A DNA stretch of 64,000 nt. Source: Ilyonectria destructans (taxonomy: Eukaryota; Ascomycota; Sordariomycetes; Hypocreales; Nectriaceae). The stretch lies in assembly GCA_020740775.1 (NCBI GenBank), contig JAHEWK010000011.1, forward strand, positions 1,178,001-1,242,000. The letters are read 5' to 3'. A program made the position numbers and the translations under genes. Below the pieces are notes generated by a model. That model was not told the DNA's origin. It saw nothing but the letters and a program-made list of their open reading frames with translations, and searched no databases. Below, one piece after another: positions 1 through 10,397 of this stretch (position 1 is the stretch's first letter; every line of letters begins with the position of its first letter).

Positions 1-177
1 ACGGCGAGACGGGCCGGCGGTTGAAGCCGCGAGGCGGGGACCGTCATGACGACTCTGAAACTGAGGCTCATGATCATGAGTCTGGTGTTGGAGATCTGAG
101 ATCCATTGCTGGCGGAACGACTCGAGTTCCGAGTTGAGTCCGCCCTTGTTGGCGGAGGATGACGGGGATGAGGACAT
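1..177 (-). CDS. N-terminal part of a probable F-box protein (Hrt3/Pof7/FBXO9-like), cut by window edge
   Basis: An open frame of 59 codons begins with ATG at 177 and runs off the left edge without a stop, so only the N-terminus is present. It starts MSSSPSSSANKGGLNSELES, followed by a short helical stretch containing ELESFRQQW and then a polar, low-complexity segment. An acidic/aromatic motif of the type ELExFRQQW near the N-terminus resembles fungal F-box/TPR proteins of the Hrt3/Pof7 group (SCF ubiquitin-ligase substrate adaptors), but the F-box itself would lie outside the window. The gene is divergent from the mitochondrial carrier downstream, with about 1.2 kb between start codons. That this is coding is fairly likely; the family assignment is tentative because it rests on one short motif. 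Confidence 0.5.
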   Translation of the reverse strand, partial: MSSSPSSSANKGGLNSELESFRQQWISDLQHQTHDHEPQFQSRHDGPRLAASTAGPSRR

Positions 178-1360
178 TGCGAGGAGAGATTAGGTATATC
201 CGATAGGTCCGAAAAGCCGGGGTTGCGGGGGGGAGGTGATGGGACGATTGCGATTTCTACAGCGAGTTCATGATTACGTAGGTGGGCAGGAGGTATTTGT
301 CTGTTGCTAGCTGGTGGGCGATGGAGGATATTCAAGAACGGCGAGGCGGTAAAGGAAAGTTAGGGACGTTGCCGTTCGAGTCAGATGGAGACAAGTTACT
401 ACAGCATGTCAAGGTTGAGTGGTGATGCAAGGTTGGAGACGAATGGCGGGGATTGGTTGATGGAGGGGGAACTAGGATAAGGACCCCTCCACTTGCGGCG
501 GGTGTTGATCCGGAGGAGCGTCGATGATGTCGTCAACTCGCCGGCAAGAGTCAGACGGGAAGTATGTAGCTAAACCGTATTAAATGGAAAGCCGGATTGG
601 GATGTAACGTAAATAACGGGTCGCATCCGTTGCATTCCTCCGTTATCACCGTTCGACTGAGCTGCATTATCTGATCTTCACGATCGACCCTCTACCAACC
701 AATCACACCGCCTCGTACTATCACGCCCGGAAAGTCGCGGCTCTGGCACCTGCCCCAAGCCAAGCAGTCACAGGCCCCCCCAACGCCACCGAGAGAACCA
801 ACGAAATTTGCCGCCGACGCTCCGACCGCGGGCGATGTCGCTGAAACTGGCCCGTGGGAAAAAGTTGAAAAAACGTGAACCACGACAAAAGACCGAAGAC
901 GAGCAGAACAGCCAATGCCGCGTGCGAGGCGACACCTGGGTCGAATCCACCCCGAAAACGCAGCTACGACCTGGATTGTTTGACGAGAGCGGATCTCAAC
1001 CCGTAGACTTGTGGATTCATCTCAGGTCTTGTTTCCCAGCCCACAAAAAGACGATAGTAGCCGACCGACCGATCGCCCGACTCCGACCGGCCTCGGTGCT
1101 TTGCTTTGCTGAACGCGCTAGAGAGCTAGAGACTTGCAACGATCGACTGTCGAAACTTATCCATCGGCGCTTTCGCTGTGATTTGTGACTCGCGAAGCCC
1201 TTGGAACGCCGCCACCGTTTGTCATCGTCATCGACGCCAGCGCCATCCCTCCGCTGCGGACCTTTCGTTATTCCACCGCTATCAATCGTGGCTTGGCTCA
1301 GAAAATCCATCTTCTGAGCTGCCTCGCCCTCTTCTACCCCCCCTTCGCCAGCCAGATACC
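178..1360. promoter_or_regulatory. Divergent intergenic region, F-box-like gene / mitochondrial carrier
   Basis: This stretch separates two divergent start codons. Its only open frames (for example 126 codons on plus at 808 and 97 codons on minus at 1310) have no recognisable motifs and overlap each other, as expected of chance frames in GC-rich DNA. An in-frame ATG at 1178 could extend the carrier by 61 residues, but the added sequence is arginine/proline-rich and unlike a conserved domain. No RNA gene or repeat was seen. Confidence 0.5.
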
Positions 1361-2777
1361 ATGAGTCGCAGCGTGCATCGCTCCGGTGGCCTCGATAGCA
1401 ACCACCACAGCCATCCCAACGCCGACGACGAGTTTACCCTCGCCAACATGGTCGACACCAAGGGACCCAGCGGCGGCGGCGGCACGCCGAACGCACCGGC
1501 CCCCGCTAATGACGATATCGTCGACATCACAGCTCCCCAGAAGATGATCTCGGCCATGTCGGGCAGTCTGTTGACCTCGCTGCTTGGTACGTCCTTGTTG
1601 AGGTTTTGGCATTTAGATTGCGATATGCTAACATTCTCTTCCTCCAGTCACTCCCCTCGACGTCGTCCGTGTCCGCCTCCAGTCCCAAACCGCCGTCCCC
1701 CGACCGACCGTCGATTTCTCCAAGCTCGCCCTCACCACTACCTCTCTCACCCCCGCCCAAACCGCCGAGCTCGGCGTCACCTCATGCTGCCGCGAGGTCT
1801 TCTTCGCCGGTGGCAATGCCGAGTTCTGCCTCGCCGCGCCCCGGATCGAAGGCATATCTCCCGCGCCTCCGCCCGCCGAATGCGCCGTCGAAGAGGTGCA
1901 GCGCCGCACCTTTAGCACCACTATCGACGGTCTCCGCAAGATTGCCCGCAACGAGGGCGTTACCACTCTCTGGAGAGGTCTATCGCCCACCCTCGTCATG
2001 GCCGTCCCCGCCAATATCATCTACTTTACCGGCTATGACTGGCTGCGATACAATGCCAGCAGCCCCTTCGCGCGCTTCTCCGATGCCTCTGCTCCCCTCA
2101 CTGCCGGATCGGCCGCTCGTATCCTCGCAGCGACAGCCGTGGGTCCCATCGAGCTCGTCCGTACGCGAATGCAAGCGGCCTCGGGAACTGGGACCACCAA
2201 CCACCTGGTCGAGACTTTCAAGGGTGTCAAGGAGATGGTGGGCAACCAGGGATATACGGCCCTCTGGAGGGGTTTGACGTTGACGCTCTGGCGAGATGTG
2301 CCCTTTTCGGGTCTCTACTGGCTGGGATACGAGTCAATACGGTCGAGGCTCACCGATCTACGGGAGCAGCGTCAGGGACATGTGCTGTCAGTTGACGACG
2401 ACCTCTCAGAGGCAAGGCGGAGGTCACAAAGCCACGAAAACCACACCGAGACCTTTGTGGATAGTTTTGCTGCCGGAGCCCTGTCTGGTACCTTTGCATC
2501 CATTGTAACAACACCATTCGACGTTGGCAAGACGCGAACGCAGATTTACCAGAACGAGGCTTCCGGCGCGGCGGTGGCTGAGGAGCGCAATATGATGCGC
2601 CTCCTCTGGCACATCTTCAAGACGGAGGGCATCCCCGGCCTGTGGAAGGGATGGATTCCCCGGACGCTCAAGGTGGCACCTGCGTGCGCCATCATGATCA
2701 GCAGCTACGAAGTCGGCAAGCGGGCGTTCCGCGGCGTCAACGAGCGCAAGCGACTTCGACAAGAGGGTCAGCAATGA
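1361..2777 (+). CDS. MTM1: Mitochondrial carrier, Mtm1/SLC25A39-SLC25A40 type
   Basis: Exons are 1361-1586 and 1648-2777 (451 residues); the 61-nt intron starts GTACGT and ends CCAG. Splicing creates SLLTSLLVTPLDVVRVRLQ, the first carrier signature, which neither unspliced frame contains intact. The other two signatures are PIELVRTRMQ and PFDVGKTRTQ, giving the three repeats of the solute-carrier family 25 with six inner-membrane helices. As in yeast Mtm1, a long insert (about residues 88-165) follows the first signature. Family members support mitochondrial manganese/Sod2 metallation and glutathione import (SLC25A39), linked to Fe-S and haem metabolism; the exact substrate here is inferred. 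The start was chosen for its good context and conserved length; an upstream in-frame ATG at 1178 is possible. Carrier identity is secure and the Mtm1 subgroup is likely. Confidence 0.88.
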
Positions 2778-3454
2778 CCTGTACCAACAAAGTAAAATAC
2801 ATAAAGAAGCCAAAAAAGAAGAAAGATGAAGAAAAGATGTGGTGGATTTGCATAAACCCGGCGTTTTGAGGAACCCCGACTTCGAGGTTTGGCGGCTAGG
2901 GCGACTCTCTTCTTTACAGCCCCTTTACTGTTGCGAGCGTTAGACCAGGCGTATGGCACTGTACAACTCAGATAGACGAAATAATTTGTAAGAATACGAG
3001 AGAAGAATCAAGCTCATCGGACACGATCCCCTCTATTAATCATCTGATACGTACGCTTATGTGAGATTGCCTTGTGTTCTGTCTGCGGGCGTAGTTGAGT
3101 GAGGCGTCGTCGAACTGGGAGGTGGGTAGCTGGGGATATTCAGTTAACGAGGCCAATCGCAAGTCTCAACTTTCAAGTGGGGGTTGAATATCTGGTTGGA
3201 CTTTGGGTCGACTCTGCATTCACAAACTGCACATGCGAGGATTTGTTAGGTGACGATTAGGCAATATATTTAGTGTAAGTCTCTGCAACCTATTTCGTCT
3301 TCTTCGTGAACAGCTCTATCCCATGCTGGCCACCGCACTCCATCCTAAACATCGGGATGTACGCCATCTCAAAACTTTTCTACACCACTCTCACTCATTC
3401 ACTCACAACCCACAAACTGACAAACTACACCGCGCAGCACGCAATTAAACCACA
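2778..3454. other. Intergenic spacer
   Basis: Carrier 3' flank, A-rich just after the stop, then the promoter and leader of the WD40 gene. The last 150 bases before the next ATG are CT/CA-rich (repeated CTCACTCAC-like runs), typical of fungal leaders. No gene seen. Confidence 0.5.
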
Positions 3455-4674
3455 ATGTACTCCCTCACCTGCGCCGACGGCCTCCACTTCGGCCGCGACG
3501 TCTACGTGCTCGACGTGCACCGCACATCCGCCGGCCTCGCCGCCATCGCCTCCGACCAGTCGCTCGCGCTGCTCGATCCCGCGCGCCTGTCGCAGGGCCC
3601 CGTGCGCCGCCTGCAGACCGACCACGGCAACCTGACGACGCTGCGCGTCTTTGATAACAATGCCGCGCTCGTGTGCACCGCTGGCGAGAGCGGCACCGTG
3701 GCGGTTTGGGATTTGCGGCAGGGGAGTCGCGTGGCGCAGTTTCAAGGTGAGTTGCAATAGTGGGCGTTGTGAGATGTGCTCGGTGTAAGTGAGGCTTGTC
3801 ATGATGAGACCGGGTGGCTGATGAGATTGCGGGTGAAGCCAGCGAGTCGCCTATTCTGTCCATGGCCTGCAGTGCCGATACCAAGACGATTGCCGTGGGC
3901 ACTGAGTTGCAAAACCACACGGCTTCCATCTTCCTCTGGTACGTCATGACATGTTACATGAAGTATCGCTCATGACCACCTCCTAATAACCCCCAGGGAC
4001 GTCCGCTCCAACCCCTCCGCCAGAGCGCACTACCAAGAAGTCCACAGCGACGACGTCACGGACCTCTCCTTCAACCCGAGCAACCCAGCGCTGCTCATGT
4101 CGGGCTCGACCGACGGCCTGGTCAACGTCTACGACACGCGCATCGCCGACGAGGACGACTTGACGCTGCAGACGTGCAACCACGACGCCTCGATCCACCG
4201 CGCCGCCTGGCTGACGCCCACCGAGATCGCAGCGCTGTCGCACGACGAGCGGTGCGCGCTGTACGACGTCGCCGAGGAGCGCACCACCGGCGACGCCACA
4301 CAGGACTTTGGCGACCTGCGCACCGTGCTGGACTGCCAGTACGTTGCGGACGTGACGCCCAAGTTGGATGGCAGCGGCGCTATCCTCGGCGCCGGATCTC
4401 AGGAGTAAGCCGTCTCCCTCACTCACCCCTTCTTAGCACGAGAAGCGCAGAAACAAGAATACTAACACCCGCCAGTCGCCAAATGTTCGAGCTCGTCTTC
4501 CTCGCCAAGAACCCCAACGGCCAAGGCTGGGCCCTGGACCGGGACAACAGCGTCGGGCTGCCCGGCGCGCACGGGGAGGAGATTGTGCGGTCGTTCTGCT
4601 TCTTTGACGAGGAGCACATGGTGTTTACGGCGGGTGAGGACGGCAACGTCAAGGCGTGGAGGCCGAGCACTTAA
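3455..4674 (+). CDS. WD40-repeat protein (WDR89-like)
   Basis: Exons are 3455-3746, 3839-3938, 3997-4404 and 4476-4674 (332 residues), all with GT..AG introns of 58-92 nt that restore WD40 blades. Blade ends are visible as TVAVWDLRQ, ASIFLWDVRS (formed across the third exon junction), LVNVYDTRI and a final GNVKAWRPS. Segments such as SGSTDGL and TAGEDGN are typical strand-turn motifs, so the protein is probably one seven-bladed propeller with no extra domain. The arrangement and the block between YDTRI and DCQYVADV resemble fungal homologues annotated as WDR89. No biochemical role is established for these; a protein-interaction scaffold is the safe inference. The gene converges on FRG1. An AATAAA lies 16 bases after the stop. 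Confidence 0.82.
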
Positions 4675-5501
4675 TTTAGATTGGGTTATGAATAAACAAG
4701 AAGATATGAAGAACATGAATCTGTGTATTTGCGTGTGTTCATGTGCGTGTGCGTTAAAATGTACAAGTGGCAGTGCAGTGTGAATGGGTGCGCCACAACA
4801 CCACACCCAGCCTCCATCACCACCACCACGAGCCTCACCACAACCACAGCCAGCAGCAAGAGAAACATACACAAAACCTGCACTGCAGCACGCAAATGAA
4901 GCTCAAAACCGACCCAAAAATAACAAGCAAGGACCACAGCCCAGTCTCTATCCCACGATGCCAGCCAAGACAAAAAAGCACCAGCAAAAAGGGAAGCTAC
5001 TGGTGACGTTGAACTGGGAACCTACGGTCCCCCGTCGAAGCTTGGGCGCACCCCCGCACCATCTCGGCCAGCACACTCCATGGTACCGAAGTATGAAAGT
5101 AGGCTTTGTTGTTTGGATCTATAAGGCTTCCTTGGTCTGTTCGCTGGTTGGTGGGTGGTGGCGGGATTGGCGGGAGTTGGCGGGAGGTGGCAGGCAGCTG
5201 TCAGCTGGGCACTAAACCGCGTGCCAGCTGTCAGGGGAAACTCCGTCAGTCCGGGCCGTCAATAGGTAAGGTAGCCACCCGTCATGCGGGAACACACACT
5301 CACCAGTTCATTGTTCTCCAGCTTTTGCCCCGTCACGTGTCGGGGTCTCTCTGTACAATTGCTTCCTCGAGTTTGGAAGCTTGGTTTCTCTCCTTGTCCA
5401 TGATATCTTCTCACCCTCACTCTCGCTCCCCTGACTTGTTTCCCTTGTATACCCATCTTACCTCACAAATTGTCACTGCCAACCTCTCACAGGCACTCCA
5501 C
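4675..5501. other. Convergent 3' intergenic region
   Basis: Lies between the stop codons of the WD40 gene and FRG1. It contains AATAAA near 4690 (plus) and a CAC/CCA-rich stretch near 4800-4860. It also has a run of related GGTGGCGGGAxTTGGCGGGA-type words around 5150-5195. Open frames here are short and overlapping; none looks real. Confidence 0.45.
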
Positions 5502-6386
5502 TCAACCATACTTGTCATGCTTCCCCTTGACCTTCAACTCCAGCAACCGCTCGTGATAATCTCCCTCCTTCCTCGCCCTCTTTAGCTTCCGCACCTCATC
5601 CTCTTCTAGTCTCCGCCCTACCGCATCTTCGAGTTCCCGTCGGCTGATACGCGCTAGCGCCTTCTCTTCCTTAGACGCTCGAAGTCTCGGCTTGAACCGT
5701 GCCTGCATTCGGATCCGGAACGTTGTGTTGAAAGAGATGGCGTCGCCGTCACCTCGCACCTCGGCGCCCGCTGCGCCGCCGGCCTTGGCGGATGTGGTGG
5801 GCTTGATGGTCAAGAACGTGTCGCGCAGCGTCTGGATCTGGAAGGTCCCCGGCGTGTCGGATGTGGGGATCATGTTGAAGGACTCGAGAGGCGAGACAGC
5901 TTCGGACATGGCTGAAAGCAACCCGATCTTGTCGCAGGAAAGATATCTATCATGTGTCATGTCAGCCCAGTTCGGTTCATCCACATTAAAAAGACAAACA
6001 CACCTTCCATGATGACCCTTGAGCCGAAAGCTGTCCGTTCCTGACACCCTATTCGCAACCCAAACCTGGCGCACATCATGCGGTTCGGCCGTGGAAGGGT
6101 TCGCGTCAACGATGTTCTCAATTGGCAGCGCAAACACCTTGCCGCTCGGGTCGCACGCCAGCGCCGACGGCGTGTCGGTGGGGAGGACGATCATGACCGG
6201 TCCAACGACATCCACCAGTCCCTCGGCCGACACCCAGCTGTCGTCATTGTCGGGCTCGTCGGCGTCGGGGTTCTGCTTCTGCACGTCTTGCGCCTCGGAG
6301 TCGGCGTCGCGAGGCGGCTGGTCGGCGTCGGCGCGCTTGCGCTTCTTGACCTTTTTGTCGCCCTTGAAGGAGAGCGGCTTGACCAT
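5502..6386 (-). CDS. FRG1: FRG1-like protein, nuclear actin-bundling/spliceosome-associated
   Basis: The spliced CDS is complement(5502-5946, 6004-6386), 275 residues. A 57-nt intron interrupts it (minus strand GTGTGT...CTGAC...TAG). The intron has a length divisible by three and no stop, so a naive frame reads straight through and adds 19 residues in the middle of GHHGRYLSCDKIGLLSA, a conserved FRG1 block that splicing restores. The N-terminus is lysine-rich and NLS-like (KKVKKRKR), then an acidic linker, then the beta-trefoil FRG1 domain from about residue 50, ending in a basic helical tail (ELEDAVGRRLEEDEVRKLKR). FRG1 proteins are nuclear/nucleolar, bundle F-actin and occur in spliceosomal C complexes. 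The gene is divergent from the dioxygenase-like gene with only 387 bp between the starts. Confidence 0.87.
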   Translation of the reverse strand: MVKPLSFKGDKKVKKRKRADADQPPRDADSEAQDVQKQNPDADEPDNDDSWVSAEGLVDVVGPVMIVLPTDTPSALACDPSGKVFALPIENIVDANPSTAEPHDVRQVWVANRVSGTDSFRLKGHHGRCVCLFNVDEPNWADMTHDRYLSCDKIGLLSAMSEAVSPLESFNMIPTSDTPGTFQIQTLRDTFLTIKPTTSAKAGGAAGAEVRGDGDAISFNTTFRIRMQARFKPRLRASKEEKALARISRRELEDAVGRRLEEDEVRKLKRARKEGDYHERLLELKVKGKHDKYG

Positions 6387-6773
6387 TGTCGAACAAGTTG
6401 AAAGTTGAGACCCGTCGTTCGTTGGAGATGGTGGTGGAAAGCCGTCCTCGGTTGGCGTCGGTCAACAGTCGTCGGTTCAAGGTCGCATGTCGCACTGGAC
6501 GCTTGAGGCTCTGTTGGCAAGGGCACTGAAGTCCGCACCGGGAGACGGCGAGCTCCACACGGAAGGATCTACCGTTCGGGAAGGTGATTGGTTATGTAAG
6601 CTCCCCTCCCCCCGCAGCATGCGCTCGTCCAACCACGGGATCCTCAATTCCAAGAAGAGATAAAGAGACGACAGCCCAGATAATGCGTGCCATTGTCTCA
6701 TTAATCCAGTCGCGTTTCTTTCGCAGATTCCCCTGTATTTACATACATCCAATTACATAAAACACTGGCCAAC
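6387..6773. promoter_or_regulatory. Short bidirectional promoter, FRG1 / dioxygenase-like gene
   Basis: All 5' signals for both divergent genes must lie in these 387 bases. An inverted CCAAT box (ATTGG, 6587-6591) and a direct CCAAT (6749-6753) are visible; no TATA element stands out. CCAAT boxes bind the Hap/CBC complex in ascomycetes; function here is inference. Confidence 0.4.
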
Positions 6774-8000
6774 ATGACTTCTCAGGCACAAGCCGTCACC
6801 GTGTCGCTCAATGACCTCAAAGAAGGTACGTACCACCAGACATCATGCTTCACTCATCCTGTCTTGAACGATCTATGACTTACACCCCATTTACTTCCAA
6901 CACACAGGCAAAATACCTTTCGGAACCCTTCAAGAAGCATTCGGCCCCGACTCTCTCGGCATCTTGGTCGTCAAAGATGTGCCCCAGGACTTCCCCCAGC
7001 TGAGACACCAGGCCCTCTCCTACGCCTCATACCTTGGCAACCTGCCCAAGGACGAACTCGGTATGTGTCTTCCAGCCTCTTACTGTCTCTTACTCACACT
7101 TTCACAGACAAACTCGAAAATGCCCACGCCAAATACCTCACCGGTTGGTCTCTCGGCAAAGAAACGCTCAAAAATGGGCAGGTCGACACCTTCAAGGGCT
7201 CCTACTACGCCAACTGCGCCTTCTACATCGACCCGTCCCTCGAGTGCGCCGCCCCAACCGACGCCTTCAGCCCAGACACATTCCCTGAGTACTTGTCGCC
7301 TAACATCTGGCCGCCAGAGTCTGTCCTGCCTGGCTTCAAGCCCGGCGTTACGGATCTGTGTCGCCTGATCATCGACGTCGGCGTCCTCGTCGCCCGCGCC
7401 TGCGACCGCTTCGCCGAACAGGACATTCCGGGATATCCCAAGGGCTACTTGGAGCACGTCGTTAGTTCGTCCAGCACCACCAAGGCCCGCCTGCTGCACT
7501 ACTACCCGCAGGACGTCGACCCCGCTGCCGGCGTTGACGCTGATGAAGATGACTGGTGTGCCACGCATCTTGATCACGGCTGTCTGACCGGTCTTACGTC
7601 CGCCATGTTCATCGATGAACACGACACCAGCCCGGCCGTTCCCTCCTCTGCAGCACCGGGGCAATCCCTCCCCCTCCTGAACGAACTCGCCGCGTCTCCG
7701 GACCCGTCCGCCGGCCTGTACATCAAGTCCCGCTCCGGCGAGACTTTCCAGGTCAAGATCCCGCGCGACTGCATCGCCTTCCAGACGGGCGAGGCGCTTG
7801 AACGCATCACGGCTGGCCGCTTCAAGGCCGTCCCTCATTTTGTTCGGGGTGTACGTGCTAGTGTTAGCGGTGGAAGGATTGCTAGGAACACGCTTGCTGT
7901 CTTTACCCAGCCTAACTTGGGCGAGGAGGTGGACATTGAGCAGCATCTCACCTTTGGAGAGTTTGCGAGGGGCATTGTTTCCAAGAATACCGTTTCATGA
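6774..8000 (+). CDS. 2-oxoglutarate/Fe(II) dioxygenase-like (clavaminate/isopenicillin N synthase fold) protein
   Basis: Exons are 6774-6825, 6908-7060 and 7108-8000 (365 residues); introns of 82 and 47 nt have GTACGT and GTATGT donors. The sequence has the layout of a jelly-roll oxygenase. An N-terminal alpha/beta part (FGTLQEAFGPDSLGILVVKD) is followed by a candidate metal-binding HxD in WCATHLDHGCLTGL. A distal candidate His lies in AVPHFV, and the Arg of RNTLAVF follows as a possible 2-oxoglutarate ligand. Fungal homologues are usually annotated as clavaminate synthase-like; the substrate is unknown and no biosynthetic cluster surrounds it, so a housekeeping or catabolic role is as likely as secondary metabolism. 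The gene converges on the ZIP transporter. Confidence 0.72.
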
Positions 8001-8498
8001 TGGAGAAAAAAATTAGAATGATGATACAAATGATAACCATTACCGAAACGAATGCATGTCACTATGAATACTATGTGAGGTGCTAAAGGTGTATCGCTAT
8101 TGCTCCAGCAATAATCGTTTGTATAGAATGAGCGTCAATTTGCTAGTTGTAGATAGATATCTATGTGTGAAATATCAAGCTTGATGCAACACAGATTTGG
8201 AAATCTCGTTACATAAAGTGAAGAAGATGTAAAATATTCTTCAGACCCTTCGCATTGTGTTGCGAGAGGGAGCGCGCGTGGGAGGGGTAACCTGGGTAGG
8301 TTTGCAGAAAAGGGGTCGGTCCAGATCAGCAGAGGCGGGTCCGGGTCCGACGATAGAAGAGAAGAAGAAGGCTCCTATATCAAGATCAAAGCCATGTACT
8401 AGGCCATCAAGGTAACTGGTATGTCCACATCAGCAAGCCTCATGTACAGCATTTGCCAGGCAGTAGGCATTGGTTCAGACCCATTGGCGGCATGGCAC
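8001..8498. other. Convergent 3' intergenic region
   Basis: AT-rich DNA between the stops of the dioxygenase-like gene and the ZIP gene, with A-rich tracts right after the first stop. Probably the two 3' UTRs; nothing else seen. Confidence 0.45.
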
Positions 8499-10397
8499 CT
8501 AAGCCCATGCACCGACAAGGCTCATGAAAAAGGCACCAAAGAAGACGAGGAGGCAGGCGTAGACTCGCTTCTTTCCACGGAGAACGCGCCAGCTCTCGTC
8601 GCTCAAGAAGTCCTCGGAGAGCAGCTCGACCAGAGAAGCAAAGGTAAGCAGACCGGCGGAGATGGCGTTCATCACTCCCACCATGATCAGGCCCACTTCA
8701 GAGCCAGGGCTGTAGAGGGTGTGAGTAGCTAGACCGAGAGCTTGGCCGAGGGGAGTTCTGTTGACATTAGCAATTGCTTTAATTATGGGGGGACGAAGGG
8801 CCAATGCTTACGTGCAGCCATATGCAAGCGCCATGAACCAAGGCTGCATCTTGCCCTTAGGCCACTTGATGCTCGCGATTCGAGAACCGAGTGCCAAACC
8901 TTCGAAAGTCTCTGTAGCAACGGGTCAGTTTTCACTTTCAACGGCAACAGTAACTAGCTGTCTAACTTACGATGAAACACAATGGCGATGAGGAGAATGA
9001 TAAACTCGTTCCCAGTCGATACACTCAGAGCCATTCCAATGAAGACACTGTGGAACAGAATACCAAGCTCGAGAAGGACACATTGAAGAAGCTCCTTGCG
9101 CTGCTTCTGCTCTGGGGTTAAGATCACATGCATGCTCTCGAGGCTTGTCTCCTCGAAACTCTGCTTTCGTGGCGGCTGAGTGGTATCCTCTTGGCCGCTT
9201 GTCTCGTTTCCATCGGCAACCTCCCGCACCTCCCGGCTGTTCAAGCTAGTCAGGCCGTGACCGATGCTCGAGGCCCGGCCGCGGAGGGGGCCCATGTCGC
9301 GGACTGGAAGCATACCAACATTTCCCATGCAGCCGCCGTGGTTACGAGGTTCGTTGTCGGAGGTGACATCGCCCGAGGAAGGGTCCATCTGGGCGGTAGG
9401 AAGGTGCCGGGAAGGATGAAAGACCATCTCGATGATGGTGACGAAGAAAATAGCCGCCAGGGCAATGGCACCAGGAATCGCAGGATAGTCGCTAGTCCAA
9501 AAGTCGCCCAGACACGCGTCGCCCAGGGAAATAAAGGCTGTGGGAAGCAAGTGGACGAAGGCCGTGGCAATGAGGACGCCGGTACCGAAGTGACGGACGG
9601 CAAAAAAGAAACGGTTTGGAATTCTCAGACCCGGGAATTTGACAGCCAAGATGGGAAAGGCGCAAGCAAGTGTTGATACACACAAGATGATGAACAAAGC
9701 CGCGACATGGAGCCCGGTGTTGTAAGCATTCTTGTTTGCGCCTCCAGCATCGCAGGTGGACCTCTTACGGAGGGGAGAGGTTTGGACTGGGGGCAAGGAT
9801 CGCTGAACGAGAGGCGACGAGACAGCAACGGGATTGGGAGAATTCCAAGATGAAATAATCGAAGAAACAACAAGAACAGAGAGAACCCAGGCGGCCCAGC
9901 TCCAGACGCGAGAGAGACACGACGGGGCCGTGCCTCGGAAAAGACGGTCATGGTCTTCACCACCATCAACCGTCTTCAGACACGAGGACAATCCTAGAGT
10001 AAGAGTAAGTGGACATGCCTTCAAGTAGTTTATTATGAGAGGTGGACATGTGACTCGAACCATGTGTGGGGTAAGGGGATATAAGTGGTAGGAGAAGAAG
10101 GTAGAAAAAAGGGGATAATATACCTGCAGAGCGGGACAGTCGTCTCGCATCTGCCAGCTCGCCTTGGCTGGGCTCAGGAGGTTGGATCCCAAGATGATTC
10201 TTTTCATCACCAGTGCCTAGCGATCCTCCACTACAGCCTCCGCTGCCATCATCTTGGTCGGCGTCAACATGCTCGCGGAGGTTGGCGATGCCGTTAAGAT
10301 CCTGACGCGTCGTTTGGGCGGCGGCCAGGGGCGAAGGGCTCTGGTTCCAAGACAGATGCCTGAAGACGAATTCGTCTGCTTTGGAGAGACAGATCAT
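8499..10397 (-). CDS. ZIP-family zinc/iron transporter
   Basis: The model is complement(8499-8757, 8812-8911, 8971-9993, 10124-10397), 551 residues, phases consistent at all three introns (54, 59 and 130 nt). The hallmarks of ZIP (SLC39/Zrt) are present. These are HFGTGVLIATAFVHLLPTA in helix 4, a long variable cytosolic loop rich in polar residues, and LGILFHSVFIGMALSV and FHQTFEGLALGSRIA across the exon 2-3 junction (metal-site His/Glu). The C-terminal pair of helices ends LVGAWA, the usual ZIP end. The first exon plus the start of the second (about 150 residues) is a poorly conserved soluble extension before the first helix. It probably imports zinc across the plasma membrane (Zrt1/Zrt2/ZrfC group); a vacuolar role cannot be excluded. 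The long upstream spacer is a candidate for zinc-responsive control, but I found no clear element. Confidence 0.87.

Noticed and set aside
1178..1360. Upstream ATG extending the mitochondrial carrier by 61 residues
   Set aside because: The extension is Arg/Pro/Ser-rich and not carrier-like; the ATG at 1361 gives a protein matching the family. Kept only as an alternative.
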